A stretch of 20,776 bases of DNA from Pseudomonadales bacterium (GCA_022448765.1 JAKUTI010000004.1:11811-32586), one strand, 5' to 3'; positions 6,637-15,754 are shown, counted from the stretch's first letter. The notes: a model not told the origin generated them from the letters alone. Made by a program: numbers and translations.

Positions 6637-7306
6637 GGCCACACCAATTCTCCGTGCAAACAACCTAGTCAAGTCTGTACCAACCGCAGAGGGGTTGTTG
6701 ACGATCTTGGATGGCGTCGACGTCGAAATCAATTCCGGCGAAGCCGTCGCCGTAGTCGGGCAGTCGGGATCGGGCAAAACAACGCTTTTGGGGCTTTTGG
6801 CGGGACTCGATCTACCGACATCGGGCACTGTTCATTTAGACGGCGAAGAGATCACCGCGATGTCAGAGGAAGACCGAGCGCGGGCACGTGCCCGCTGTGT
6901 TGGTTTCGTTTTCCAGACCTTCCAATTGATTGATAGCTTAACCGCGCTCGAAAACGTGATGCTCCCGGCCGAGCTACGGCGCGATCCCGAACCCATGAAA
7001 GCAGCTTCCCAGTACCTAGAACGGGTAGGTCTTGCCGAACGCATCACGCACTATCCGCGCCAGTTGTCGGGAGGCGAACAACAACGTGTCGCGATGGCCC
7101 GCGCTTTCGCCTCAAGGCCACGTGTTCTATTCGCCGATGAACCGACCGGAAACTTGGATTTGACGACGGGTGCCCGGATCGTGGATCTGTTATTCGACTT
7201 AAACCGAGAAGAAAACACGACCCTCGTGCTCGTGACCCATGACGAGTCACTCGCAAGTCGTTGTGATCGGCGAATGACCCTCGCGGAAGGCAGAACTGTT
7301 TCTTGA
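6635..7306 (+). CDS. ybbA: ABC transporter ATP-binding protein YbbA
   Basis: ATPase partner of the FtsX-like permease YbbP, of the MacB/LolD type of ABC systems that move substrates within or out of the envelope rather than import them. The product is 223 residues from ATG 6635. Walker A is GQSGSGKT (42-49), the Q-loop Gln is at 94 (FVFQTF), the signature LSGGEQQR is at 144-151, Walker B is VLFADEP (164-170), the D-loop NLD follows, and the H-loop His is 201 (VTHD), so it should hydrolyse ATP. It resembles E. coli YbbA across its length. An upstream in-frame ATG at 6593 would push the gene 43 bases into tesA and has no better ribosome site. Its TGA overlaps the TTG start of ybbP, so the pair is translationally coupled. 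Confidence 0.95.
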   Translation: MATPILRANNLVKSVPTAEGLLTILDGVDVEINSGEAVAVVGQSGSGKTTLLGLLAGLDLPTSGTVHLDGEEITAMSEEDRARARARCVGFVFQTFQLIDSLTALENVMLPAELRRDPEPMKAASQYLERVGLAERITHYPRQLSGGEQQRVAMARAFASRPRVLFADEPTGNLDLTTGARIVDLLFDLNREENTTLVLVTHDESLASRCDRRMTLAEGRTVS

Positions 7307-9804
7307 ACGTTCGCCTGATTCTCCGACTCGTGGCTCGAGATTGGCGCGCTGGGGAACTGAGGCTGCTGCTTGCGGCACTCTTGGTCGCGGTCGGTACCGT
7401 GAGCGCAATCACATTCTTCGTCGACCGGCTCCATCAAGCGTTGTTGGCAGAATCCACCAGTTTCTTGGCTGCCGATCGGGTCCTTTCTGGTAGTCAACCG
7501 ATACCCGATTCATTTCGTGACGGAGCGATTTCCCAGGGCCTTACTATCTCCGATACGTTGTTATTCCCATCGATGGTGTACGCCGAAACGTCCGCCGCAC
7601 GTAACCAGCTGGTAAGTGTCAAGGCTGTAAGCGAAACCTACCCGTTACGAGGCACCTTACGGATTGCCGACGAACCTTTTGCGACCGATCGCCCTACCGA
7701 AACCCTGCCCCAACGGGGAGAAGTTTGGCTGGACTCACGTTTATTCCCGTCGCTCGGCGTAGCGCTCGGGGACTTCGTTCAGGTCGGTTATGAGAAACTC
7801 AAGATATCGCGCGTCTTGACGTCTGAACCCGATCGCGGCGGCAGTTTTTTTGATCTAGGACCTCGGGTATTGATGCGCATGGCCGACGTGCCCGCAACCC
7901 GCGTGATCCAACCTGGAAGTCGCATTGGCTATCGGCTCCTCCTCGCCGGGGACGACCGCGCGCTGAGTGACTATCGAGAGCAATTTCGCGAACAATTTAT
8001 TGGCAAGTATCGCTGGCAGAGCATACGCGAATCGAGCCCATCAATTGGTTCCGCGCTGGATCGCGCGGAGAGCTTCTTATTACTCGGGGGATTACTTGCC
8101 GTCATCTTGGCGGGCATCGCCGTAGCGCTCTCCGCCAACCGCTACGCGAAACGTCATTACGACCATGTGAGTGTCTTGAAAACGTTAGGCGCCACCCCGG
8201 TTGAAATCCAATGGGGTTACTTCGGCGTTCTTACTGTTCTGGGCGTCGGCGGTGTGGTTTTAGGTCTGTTGCTCGGTACAGGCATTCACTTGGGGATCGT
8301 ACAACTCCTGGCAACCTATCTCCCCACAAATTTACCGTTACCGGGTACTCGACCTCTTTGGTTGGGTGCCGCAACCGGATTCATATGCCTCATCGCATTC
8401 GCGCTTCCACCCTTACTGGCACTCAAGAACATCTCGCCAATGCGAGCCGTCCGCCGTGAACTCAGCGTTACGACGACGTCTGGCCTCGTCACCTATGGAC
8501 TCGGAACATGCGGCGCATTGACCCTCCTCGTTTGGTACAGCAACAGTTTATGGCTGACCTTCTGGGCGCTCGCTGGTGGTTTCATAGTCTGTCTGGTGTT
8601 CGGCATCATCGCGACGCTATTACTGCGTGGTGGACGGCTAGCCGGAATGCAAGCCGGCAGTCTTTGGCGGCTCGCCCTCGCTGGGTTGCAACGGCGTCGA
8701 CGAGAAAATGTCGCGCAGATCATGATCTTCGGTCTCGCCATTATGCTGCTGCTCATCTTGGTGTTGATACGAACGTCCCTCCTCGATGAGTGGCGGCAAC
8801 AAATTCCCGAAAACGCGCCCAACCACTTCGTGATGAACGTGACTCGCGACCAAGTCGGCCCCATGCAGACGCTACTGGAAGAACACACGGACTATGAAGG
8901 CACGCTTTTCCCCATGATGCGCGGGCGCATCGAGGCCGTGAACGACACCCCTGTTCGCGATTATCAACGCCGCAATCGTTCCGAAGATCGCGGTGGCCCT
9001 CGTTTGTCCTCCGAACGCAACCTCACCTGGACCAATGAACCGCCACCCAACAATAAAATGATCACGGGTTCTTGGTGGCCCAAGGACACGCAAGAATCCC
9101 TCGTCTCGATCGAACAGGGGTACGCGTTTGGTTGGGGATTACGGGTTGGCGACGAGCTAACGTTCGACCTAGGCGGTCTTAAAGTCGTCGCAAAGGTCGC
9201 CAATATCCGCAGCGTGGAATGGGATAGCTTACGGCCGAATTTTTTCATCATATTCTCTGAAGCTGCGCTAGCCGACGTGCCGGCAACTTACATGACGAGC
9301 TTCTATCTTTCTCCCGACCGCAAGCGCTTCCTGAACGACATTCTCAGCAACTATCCCACCATCACGGTCATCGAAGTCGACGAGCTCATTAACCAGGTAC
9401 AGCAAATCGTTTCCCGTGTTACTCAAGCCGTCGAGTTGGTTTTAGTACTTGTGTTGGGGGCAGGCGCTCTCGTCCTCATTGCTTCCATTCAAGCAAGCCG
9501 CGATCAGCGCATGAAAGAACATGCCCTAATCCGAACGCTAGGTGGATCGCGCCGGCTCATCGCTGGATCGCTTGCAAGCGAATTCTCTATCCTCGGACTG
9601 TTTGCGGGAGTCGTCGCCGTCGTTGGCGCCGAAATCACCGTCTACGCACTGGAGTCTCAAGTTTTTGAGATGCCCTATCAAGCAAGGCCATGGTTTTGGC
9701 TGGTGGGGCCGCTCTTAGGTACCTTGATTGTCGTTACGGTAGGTTATTTAGGGACCCGTTCGTTGATCAGCGCCCCTCCCGCAACCATCTTGCGCGATCT
9801 CTGA
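7303..9804 (+). CDS. ybbP: FtsX-like ABC transporter permease YbbP
   Basis: Inner-membrane permease that forms an ABC complex with YbbA. In E. coli this pair is linked to envelope lipid or hydrophobic-compound handling together with TesA; the true substrate cannot be read from sequence. The product is 833 residues, close to family size, beginning LRLVARDWRAGELRLL as usual for YbbP. About ten hydrophobic segments are seen, near residues 19-39, 257-278, 306-325, 352-374, 400-415, 416-442, 470-490, 711-730, 760-784 and 799-818. Large periplasmic regions lie at about 40-255 and 495-705. The two FtsX cores have KTLGATPVEIQ and RTLGGSRRLIAGS after their first helices. The start is a TTG overlapping the ybbA stop as TTGA, with GGAAGG about 13 nt upstream. 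Confidence 0.94.
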   Translation: MNVRLILRLVARDWRAGELRLLLAALLVAVGTVSAITFFVDRLHQALLAESTSFLAADRVLSGSQPIPDSFRDGAISQGLTISDTLLFPSMVYAETSAARNQLVSVKAVSETYPLRGTLRIADEPFATDRPTETLPQRGEVWLDSRLFPSLGVALGDFVQVGYEKLKISRVLTSEPDRGGSFFDLGPRVLMRMADVPATRVIQPGSRIGYRLLLAGDDRALSDYREQFREQFIGKYRWQSIRESSPSIGSALDRAESFLLLGGLLAVILAGIAVALSANRYAKRHYDHVSVLKTLGATPVEIQWGYFGVLTVLGVGGVVLGLLLGTGIHLGIVQLLATYLPTNLPLPGTRPLWLGAATGFICLIAFALPPLLALKNISPMRAVRRELSVTTTSGLVTYGLGTCGALTLLVWYSNSLWLTFWALAGGFIVCLVFGIIATLLLRGGRLAGMQAGSLWRLALAGLQRRRRENVAQIMIFGLAIMLLLILVLIRTSLLDEWRQQIPENAPNHFVMNVTRDQVGPMQTLLEEHTDYEGTLFPMMRGRIEAVNDTPVRDYQRRNRSEDRGGPRLSSERNLTWTNEPPPNNKMITGSWWPKDTQESLVSIEQGYAFGWGLRVGDELTFDLGGLKVVAKVANIRSVEWDSLRPNFFIIFSEAALADVPATYMTSFYLSPDRKRFLNDILSNYPTITVIEVDELINQVQQIVSRVTQAVELVLVLVLGAGALVLIASIQASRDQRMKEHALIRTLGGSRRLIAGSLASEFSILGLFAGVVAVVGAEITVYALESQVFEMPYQARPWFWLVGPLLGTLIVVTVGYLGTRSLISAPPATILRDL

Positions 9805-9841
9805 CCTCAAGGCTTGATCGCATGTTGGAGCGTTACCACCG

Positions 9842-11662
9842 ATGATGTTCCCCCAAGTTCCCAATTTGCATGCGCTCGGTGCCATGGCTCTCACGGTGCT
9901 CGCGCTCTGGGTCTTTACCCGCGATCGGTATCCGCTAGAAATATCCAGCTTCGGCCTGCTCGCGGTACTTGCCGCAGGTTTTTCGATCTTTCCGTTCGGC
10001 GACCTCAATCCGGCAGCATTTTTCTATGGATTGGGGCACGAAGCATTGATTGCCGTTTGCGCCCTCATGGTCGTGGGGCAAGGCCTGGTCGTGACCGGTG
10101 CCCTGGAACCCATCGGGAGATACCTCGCCAAATTTTGGGGCTTGGCACCCTCGCTGGCGTTATTTGTGACGCTCATTCTCGGCGGTGTGCTATCGGCCTT
10201 CGTGAACAACACACCCATTGTCGTCTTATTCTTACCCATTTTAATCAGCGTGTGCTTGCGGACAGGATCTTCCGCCTCTCGTGTCTTGATGCCCGTCGGT
10301 TTTGCCACCCTAGTCGGCGGGATGGCAACGACCATTGGAACGTCCACCAATCTATTGGTCGTCTCCATCGCCGCCGATCTGGGGGCGGTTCGCTTCAGTA
10401 TGTTCGATTTTGCCTTGCCCGCCTGCATCGCGAGTTTAGTGGGGTGCGCGTACCTTTGGCTCATTGCGCCAAGGCTTTTGCCCAAGAGAAAACTTGCTTT
10501 GGATAACGCATCACCGCGTTTATTCGTAGGTCGACTGGTACTCGAAGAAGGCAGTTCCGTGATCGGGGGCAATGTTCAAGACGCGCATGCATTAGCAGGC
10601 GACACGCTAACAATTCTTCGAATCCGGCGTGGCGATTCTGCCATCGTACCCAATCCTGACGAAACCCTGCGCGTCGGTGATCGATTGCGGGTTCAGGACA
10701 CCGCAGCCCGATTGACCGAGTACGCCCAGGCTTTAGGGGCAACTCTTTACTCCGGCGACAGTTCCGAGCACGCCGTTGACGAAACCCGCCCTCTCTCAGC
10801 CGACGATCAAGCTGTCGCCGAAATTGCCGTCGTCCAGGGTTCGCTTCTTGATAGGACAAGCCTCAACTCGATCCACTTCCGCGAGCGTTACCACCTCGTT
10901 GTTCTTGCGCTGCATCGCCAAGGCAAAGACGTCCCTTCACCGTTCGAAGAGATCGATGATGTGGTCCTGCAGCAAGGCGACGTGCTACTGGTTCAGGGCG
11001 ATCGGGAGCAGATCGCCCAACTCAAGCGATCAGCCGAATTCATGGTGCTCGATGGTTCCACCGCCGTGCCTAGAACGGACAAAGCTCCCATGGCATTCGC
11101 GATTACCCTCGCCGTCATCACGGCCGCGGCTACGGGGTTTATGCCTATCGCCGTGAGCGCCACCAGCGGCGTACTACTTATGTTGCTTACCGGATGTCTG
11201 CGACTGGGCTCCGCGATACGCGCCATCAGCCCGTCGGTGTTTTTTGTGGTGGCCGCAAGTCTCGCCTTGGGCAAGGCCCTGATTGAAACCGGTGCAACCG
11301 ACTACGTGACCGACGTCTTCTTGTACGCTACCCAAGGTCAATCGCCCGTGGTCGTGCTTTCAGCGCTCATGCTCCTGCTTGCGATCCTCACCAACGTGAT
11401 CTCCAACAATGCAGCCGCTGTAATTGGAACGCCGATCGCTATAGGCATCGCGACCAAATTGGGACTTCCGTACGAACCTTTCATTCTGGCCGTTTTGTTC
11501 GGCGCTAACATGAGTTACGCAACCCCAATGGCGTATAAAACGAATCTCTTGGTCATGAGCGCGGGAAACTACCGATTTAGCGACTTCGTCAAGGTTGGCA
11601 CGCCCTTAACAATCATCATGTGGTTAGTTCTCACGTACGTACTCGCTGCCATTTATCTTTAG
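9842..11662 (+). CDS. SLC13/DASS-type anion permease with two RCK_C (TrkA_C) domains
   Basis: Predicted inner-membrane, cation-coupled transporter of the divalent-anion symporter group, whose substrates include sulfate and dicarboxylates; the substrate here is unknown. The product is 606 residues. The N-terminal membrane half has SAFVNNTPIVVLFLP near residue 118 and IGTSTNLLVVS near 166, matching the two halves of the family's first ion/substrate hairpin. Two cytosolic RCK_C domains follow, near 227-293 (VGRLVLEEGSSVIG ... VGDRLRVQ) and 320-398 (AEIAVVQGSLLDRTSL ... LQQGDVLLVQGD). The second membrane half contains ILTNVISNNAAAVIGTPIA near 518 and ANMSYATPMAYKTNLLV. ATG 9842 has GGAG 11 nt upstream; ATG 9845 is also possible. 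It starts 37 bases after ybbP and may be in the same transcript. Confidence 0.9.
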   Translation: MMFPQVPNLHALGAMALTVLALWVFTRDRYPLEISSFGLLAVLAAGFSIFPFGDLNPAAFFYGLGHEALIAVCALMVVGQGLVVTGALEPIGRYLAKFWGLAPSLALFVTLILGGVLSAFVNNTPIVVLFLPILISVCLRTGSSASRVLMPVGFATLVGGMATTIGTSTNLLVVSIAADLGAVRFSMFDFALPACIASLVGCAYLWLIAPRLLPKRKLALDNASPRLFVGRLVLEEGSSVIGGNVQDAHALAGDTLTILRIRRGDSAIVPNPDETLRVGDRLRVQDTAARLTEYAQALGATLYSGDSSEHAVDETRPLSADDQAVAEIAVVQGSLLDRTSLNSIHFRERYHLVVLALHRQGKDVPSPFEEIDDVVLQQGDVLLVQGDREQIAQLKRSAEFMVLDGSTAVPRTDKAPMAFAITLAVITAAATGFMPIAVSATSGVLLMLLTGCLRLGSAIRAISPSVFFVVAASLALGKALIETGATDYVTDVFLYATQGQSPVVVLSALMLLLAILTNVISNNAAAVIGTPIAIGIATKLGLPYEPFILAVLFGANMSYATPMAYKTNLLVMSAGNYRFSDFVKVGTPLTIIMWLVLTYVLAAIYL

Positions 11663-11669
11663 GCCACGA

Positions 11670-12365
11670 TTAACGACTACCCGTCGTTGCATTAATTGCT
11701 CGTTCTAGAATCGCGACGACTTCGACTAAGGAACTCAATACGGTCTGGCCCAAATGAGAGACCGATTCGGACACGGGTACCAAATCGGGTATTTGATACA
11801 CCCGACATCCGGCACTCAAAGCCGAACGCACCCCGTTCTCGGAATCCTCCAAAGCCCAACACGCCGCTGGCGCCAGGCCAAGTCTCTCCGCAGCAACAAG
11901 GTAATGTTCTGGATCGGGCTTTCCCCTTCGGACTTCATCACCCGTCACCAACGTGTCGAAATAATCGAGCACCCCCGTTAAACGCAATTTTTTTTCAGTA
12001 AGTGGCCGCCGCGTTTGCGTTGCCAGCGCGCAAGGAATTCCGTGCTTGGTTGCCATTTCAAGCATGAGTCGGGCCCCCGCTTTCAACTGCAGGGCGTTCG
12101 ACGCAAGCAGCTCTTCGTACCGCACACGCCAATCGGTGAGAACTTCTGTCAAAGGGAACTCGGGACCGTACGCGTCTACCAGAATAGTTCGCGCGACAGC
12201 ACCCGTCGCGCCAATGCATTGGAGGTAGAGTTCCTCCCGGGCGTCGAAGCCGTATTTCCCGGTCGTCTCCATAAAACACTGCAATTGCAGTCGTTCAGAG
12301 TCGACCAGGGTACCGTCCATATCGAAGACGATGGCCTCGGGTAAAACGTCGATCGGGTATTTCAT
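11670..12365 (-). CDS. HAD-superfamily phosphatase (beta-phosphoglucomutase/YniC-like)
   Basis: Cytosolic phosphohydrolase of the haloacid dehalogenase superfamily with an alpha-helical C1 cap, likely acting on a small sugar phosphate or similar metabolite. The product is 231 residues. Motif I is FDMDGTLVDSE (nucleophile Asp15, acid/base Asp17), motif II is ATQT with Thr116 (usually a Ser/Thr), the motif III Lys149 is in RRGKPDPEHY, and motif IV is LEDSENGV (Glu173, Asp174). The cap segment (about 23-95) contains IGATGAVAR in place of the usual GxxxxE loop. The C-terminal 30 residues (SESVSHLGQTV onwards) are typical of the YniC/GPP group. It lies 64 bases after acnA on the same strand and may be read through from it. 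The substrate is not inferable. Confidence 0.9.
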   Translation of the reverse strand: MKYPIDVLPEAIVFDMDGTLVDSERLQLQCFMETTGKYGFDAREELYLQCIGATGAVARTILVDAYGPEFPLTEVLTDWRVRYEELLASNALQLKAGARLMLEMATKHGIPCALATQTRRPLTEKKLRLTGVLDYFDTLVTGDEVRRGKPDPEHYLVAAERLGLAPAACWALEDSENGVRSALSAGCRVYQIPDLVPVSESVSHLGQTVLSSLVEVVAILERAINATTGSR

Positions 12366-12429
12366 TGATGTCGAAATTACAGCTGTGGCGTTATCGCTCC
12401 AACGAATTAGGGGCTGTGTGTAAAACCTC

Positions 12430-15114
12430 TCACGTCGATCGCGTTTCTCCGGCGACGAGGTTATTCAGAACAAATTGCAGAATACCTCCACACCTAAAGT
12501 ATTCGATCTCGTTTTCGGTATCGATCCGACTTTCAACCCTTGCGGTTTGCACGGTCCCATCCGGCCGAGTAATGCGGAGCTCGAGATTCTGGCGAGGGCT
12601 GATTTCGACCTCTGAGCTGGGCAGCGCGATGTCGACAATTTCATCGCCTCGGATCGCCAACGTCGTCCGCGACTCGCCTTCGGCAAACTGTAACGGCAAC
12701 ACGCCCATCCCGATGAGATTGGAGCGGTGGATCCGTTCAAAACTCTCGGCAATCACGGCTTTGATCCCCAACAGCCGAGTCCCTTTTGCGGCCCAATCAC
12801 GACTTGAACCGGTGCCATACTCCTTGCCTGCAAACAGGACCAAGGGAATACCCTCGCCCTGATAGCGAACGGCTGCATCATAGATAGACAGCTGGTCTCC
12901 AGTGGGTACGTGGTTGGTATAACCGCCTTCGGTACCCGGAACCATTTCATTGCGGATGCGTATATTGGCGAATGTGCCACGCATCATCACCTCGTGATTA
13001 CCGCGCCGGCTTCCGTATGAATTAAAGTCGACGACGTTAACACCGTGTTGTTGGAGGTACTCCCCGGCAGGACTTGCGGGTTGGATCGCCCCCGCGGGAG
13101 AAATATGATCCGTTGTAACGGAATCGCCTAGCACGGCGATGACCCGTGCCCTTTGAATGTCCACGCCCTGGTCAAGACTCGCGCCAACCGAAAAGAAGGG
13201 CGGTTGCTTAATGTACGTCGAATTCTCCCACGTGTAGGTATCCGCATCGCTGACGTCGATCGCTTGCCAGGACTGCGGGCCAGTGAATACATCCGCGTAT
13301 TGGCGTTCGAACATCTCCGCCGACACCTGGTCGATGGCGTCACGAACCTCCTGATTCGACGGCCAAATATCGCGCAGGTAGATTGGACCGCCGTCCGCAC
13401 CTTCACCGATGGGGTCTTCCGCCAGGTTGATTCGCGTCGTGCCTGCGAGCGCATACGCTACGACGAGCGGTGGCGACGCAAGCCAATTCGTACGAACCTC
13501 CTGATGCACCCTGCCTTCAAAATTTCTATTCCCCGATAGCACCGAAGCCACCATGAGATCGCCGTCGGCGATCGCGGCCGACACGGCCTCATTCAACGGA
13601 CCAGAATTGCCTATGCACGTGGTACATCCGTACCCAACCAAATGAAATCCGACCGCATCGAGTGACGCTTGCAGGCCGGTTTCTTCAAGGTATTCCGTGA
13701 CAACCTTCGACCCTGGTGCCAACGACGTTTTGACCCACGGCTTGACCGCGAGACCTCGCTCGTTGGCCTTTTGCGCCACCAACCCGGCCGCGAGCATGAC
13801 GGCCGGGTTGGACGTGTTCGTGCACGACGTGATCGCGGCAATCACGACGTCGCCGTGACCGAGGTCGTGGTCTGTTCCCGTCACCGGGATCCGTTTCGCA
13901 TCGGATGATCGGCCCGACAGTTCGAGACCTTCGTCAAAAACCGTCTCGATATCACGCATCAGGACTCTGTCTTGGGGTCTTTTCGGCCCGGCGAGCGCTG
14001 GCTCGATGGTGCCCATGTCCAACTCAAGGGTCGCGGAAAAAACGGGTTCGTTGCCGGGATCGCGCCACATGCCTTGCGCTTTTGCGTAGGTCTCGACAAG
14101 CGCTATGACCTCCGGTTCGCGTCCGGATAGTGCTAAATAATTGACCGTTTCTTGGTCGATGGGAAAAATTCCGCAAGTGGCCCCATATTCTGGTGCCATG
14201 TTGGCGATCGTGGCTCGGTCAGCGAGCGGCAGATGGTCCAACCCATCACCAAAAAACTCGACGAACTTTCCGACCACGCCAAACGCTCGAAGCATTTCGA
14301 CGACACGAAGGACTAAGTCGGTGGCGGTAATGCCATCGCCGAGCTTGCCGCTCAGCCGAAACCCAACGACGTCGGGAATGAGCATCGATACCGGTTGACC
14401 CAGCATCGCGGCCTCCGCCTCTATCCCCCCAACGCCCCAGCCCAACACCCCAAGGCCATTAACCATGGTGGTGTGACTGTCGGTCCCCACCAACGTGTCC
14501 GGGTATGCGAGCACCTCGCCATCGGTGGTCTTGGTCCAAACAACTTTCGCCAAATACTCCAAATTAACTTGGTGACAAATCCCCGTGCCGGGAGGCACCA
14601 CCCGAAAGTTGTCGAACGCGCTCTGGCCCCATCGCAGAAATCGGTACCGTTCGCGGTTACGCTCCATTTCAATCGCTACGTTTTGGTCGAAAGCATCCGT
14701 GGTGCCAAAGTTATCGACCATGACGCTATGATCGATGACGAGATCAACCGGAGAGAGCGGGTTGATCACGCTGGGATCATGGCCCGCATCCACAACTGCA
14801 CTGCGCATGGCAGCCAAATCGGCGACCCCCGGTACCCCAGTAAAATCCTGCATCAGCACCCGTGCCGGTCGATAAGCGATCTCTTGGGCATCGGGCGGAT
14901 TCTCGACCCAATCGCCAAGAGCACGAATGTCGTCACCGGTAACAGTGATGGCATCTTCGAAACGTAATAGATTCTCGAGCAGAATCTTGAGCGAAACGGG
15001 CAGACGCGCGACCTCGCCCGCTCCCGCCTGTGCCGCCGCGTCAATGCTGAAAAAGGCGTAGTCGTTACCTTCCGCCGTTAACGTTCGCTTGCTATTAAAA
15101 CTGTCAAGACTCAT
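12430..15114 (-). CDS. acnA: Aconitate hydratase A
   Basis: Interconverts citrate and isocitrate through cis-aconitate in the TCA and glyoxylate cycles, using a [4Fe-4S] cluster; the AcnA/IRP1 type is the more oxidation-stable form and can bind RNA as apoprotein. The product is 894 residues, full length. The cluster ligands are Cys431 in AAITSCTNTSNP and Cys497 and Cys500 in GYGCTTCIGNSGPL. Other hallmarks are DFTGVPGVADLAAMR, VGTDSHTTMVNGLGVLGWGVGG, GDSVTTDHISPAG, NSYGSRRGNHEVMMRGTF, and the swivel domain GKEYGTGSSRDWAAKGT with the catalytic Ser-Arg. The start is ATG 15114, with GGAAGGA 12 nt and AAAGGG only 2 nt upstream. Its gene follows hsp20 with a 205-base gap that includes a strong hairpin. 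Confidence 0.97.
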   Translation of the reverse strand: MSLDSFNSKRTLTAEGNDYAFFSIDAAAQAGAGEVARLPVSLKILLENLLRFEDAITVTGDDIRALGDWVENPPDAQEIAYRPARVLMQDFTGVPGVADLAAMRSAVVDAGHDPSVINPLSPVDLVIDHSVMVDNFGTTDAFDQNVAIEMERNRERYRFLRWGQSAFDNFRVVPPGTGICHQVNLEYLAKVVWTKTTDGEVLAYPDTLVGTDSHTTMVNGLGVLGWGVGGIEAEAAMLGQPVSMLIPDVVGFRLSGKLGDGITATDLVLRVVEMLRAFGVVGKFVEFFGDGLDHLPLADRATIANMAPEYGATCGIFPIDQETVNYLALSGREPEVIALVETYAKAQGMWRDPGNEPVFSATLELDMGTIEPALAGPKRPQDRVLMRDIETVFDEGLELSGRSSDAKRIPVTGTDHDLGHGDVVIAAITSCTNTSNPAVMLAAGLVAQKANERGLAVKPWVKTSLAPGSKVVTEYLEETGLQASLDAVGFHLVGYGCTTCIGNSGPLNEAVSAAIADGDLMVASVLSGNRNFEGRVHQEVRTNWLASPPLVVAYALAGTTRINLAEDPIGEGADGGPIYLRDIWPSNQEVRDAIDQVSAEMFERQYADVFTGPQSWQAIDVSDADTYTWENSTYIKQPPFFSVGASLDQGVDIQRARVIAVLGDSVTTDHISPAGAIQPASPAGEYLQQHGVNVVDFNSYGSRRGNHEVMMRGTFANIRIRNEMVPGTEGGYTNHVPTGDQLSIYDAAVRYQGEGIPLVLFAGKEYGTGSSRDWAAKGTRLLGIKAVIAESFERIHRSNLIGMGVLPLQFAEGESRTTLAIRGDEIVDIALPSSEVEISPRQNLELRITRPDGTVQTARVESRIDTENEIEYFRCGGILQFVLNNLVAGETRST

Positions 15115-15319
15115 GACCCTTTAATGTCCTTCCCTCACTTGATTGAACCACCGGAAAACGGTGAGGGGCCCTCGCGTGGACCCAGAACCGAGCCGCGTAG
15201 TTTACCCTTTCCGCGCCCCCGTGCTCACGATCCGTCAAATCAGGAAACGAGGTGGCCCAACGCACAAGGCCACAGCCCGACCGAGGGGAGCGAGCGTGTT
15301 ACCGCTCGCTAAGTTCCGG
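15115..15319. other. Intergenic region between hsp20 and acnA
   Basis: These 205 bases hold the end of the hsp20 message, a strong hairpin at 15289-15310, and presumably the leftward acnA promoter. On the minus strand a TTGACG at 15234-15239 could be a -35 element, but I see no matching -10 at proper spacing. The region nearest acnA is purine-rich and supplies its ribosome site. Short ORFs on the plus strand here look random. Confidence 0.4.
15289..15310 (-). terminator. Strong GC-rich hairpin after hsp20
   Basis: A perfect 8-base stem, AGCGAGCG and CGCTCGCT around a 6-base loop, starts 9 bases after the hsp20 stop codon. Its position suits a terminator or a 3' message-protecting structure separating hsp20 from acnA. 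No U-run follows on the minus strand, so it is not a classical intrinsic terminator; it could work with Rho or only stabilise the RNA. Confidence 0.45.
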
Positions 15320-15754
15320 CTAGGACGCGATTCGAACGTCGATGACTTTGCCCTCAGGCTGCAAACGCTTGCCAATCGTGATCGATAAGATTCCGTTCCG
15401 GGCATCGGCAACGATGTTGTCGCCGTCGGCATCTTCCGGTAGCCGAAAACTTCGGGTGAATCGACCGTAGCGGCGCTCCCGATGACGTAAGCGCTGGCCC
15501 TCATCCACCGCATCAAACGGCCGTTCGCCATAAATACTTAGCACCCGCTCGTCTAATTTTATCGACACGTCCTTGGGGTCTACCGCAGGGATCTCGAGAT
15601 CCAAGCGATACCCTTCGCCGGTTTCACGGACATCGACAAGCGGCAGCCAATCGTGCCCGGGCTCACCTCCGCGCCAAAACGTTCGACCTGCCGCACCGTA
15701 TCGGTCAAAAAAATCATCAAAATCCCTTAACGGATTCCATTGAACCAAGTTCAT
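15320..15754 (-). CDS. Hsp20 / alpha-crystallin small heat-shock protein
   Basis: ATP-independent cytosolic chaperone that holds unfolding proteins in large oligomers for later refolding by DnaK/ClpB. The product is 144 residues. The N-terminus (NPLRDFDDFFDRY) is the usual aromatic, amphipathic segment of the bacterial class A group. The alpha-crystallin domain runs from about 38 to 137: WLPLVDVRETGEGYRLDLEIPAVDPKDVSI, then LSIYGER, RRYGRFTRSFRLPEDAD, and NGILSITIGK, equivalent to the A-x-x-x-G-x-L box. A C-terminal VIDVRIA may serve as the I-x-I/V oligomer contact. AGGAG sits 8 nt before ATG 15754, inside the loop of a perfect hairpin, and a sigma-32-like promoter lies just upstream. Heat induction is therefore likely. 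Confidence 0.95.
   Translation of the reverse strand: MNLVQWNPLRDFDDFFDRYGAAGRTFWRGGEPGHDWLPLVDVRETGEGYRLDLEIPAVDPKDVSIKLDERVLSIYGERPFDAVDEGQRLRHRERRYGRFTRSFRLPEDADGDNIVADARNGILSITIGKRLQPEGKVIDVRIAS

Noticed and set aside
6637..6828. N-terminal extension of the tesA frame to 274 residues.
   Set aside because: It lies antisense to ybbA, is Pro/Ser/Thr-rich, and would place 64 residues before a normal signal peptide.
10024..10572. Minus-strand ORF of 182 codons within the permease gene, and the plus-strand 9814-10506 frame.
   Set aside because: Both overlap the clearly coding SLC13-type frame, and their translations lack hydrophobic or family patterns.
11672..11688. Hairpin AACGAC-TACCC-GTCGTT between the convergent permease and HAD genes as a terminator.
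   Set aside because: The stem has only 6 pairs, there is no U-run in either direction, and it overlaps the end of the HAD coding sequence.
12365..14967. Several long plus-strand ORFs inside acnA and its downstream region, the largest 14395-14967 (190 codons).
   Set aside because: They are antisense shadows of a clear aconitase, with Arg/Pro-rich or low-complexity translations and no recognisable motif.
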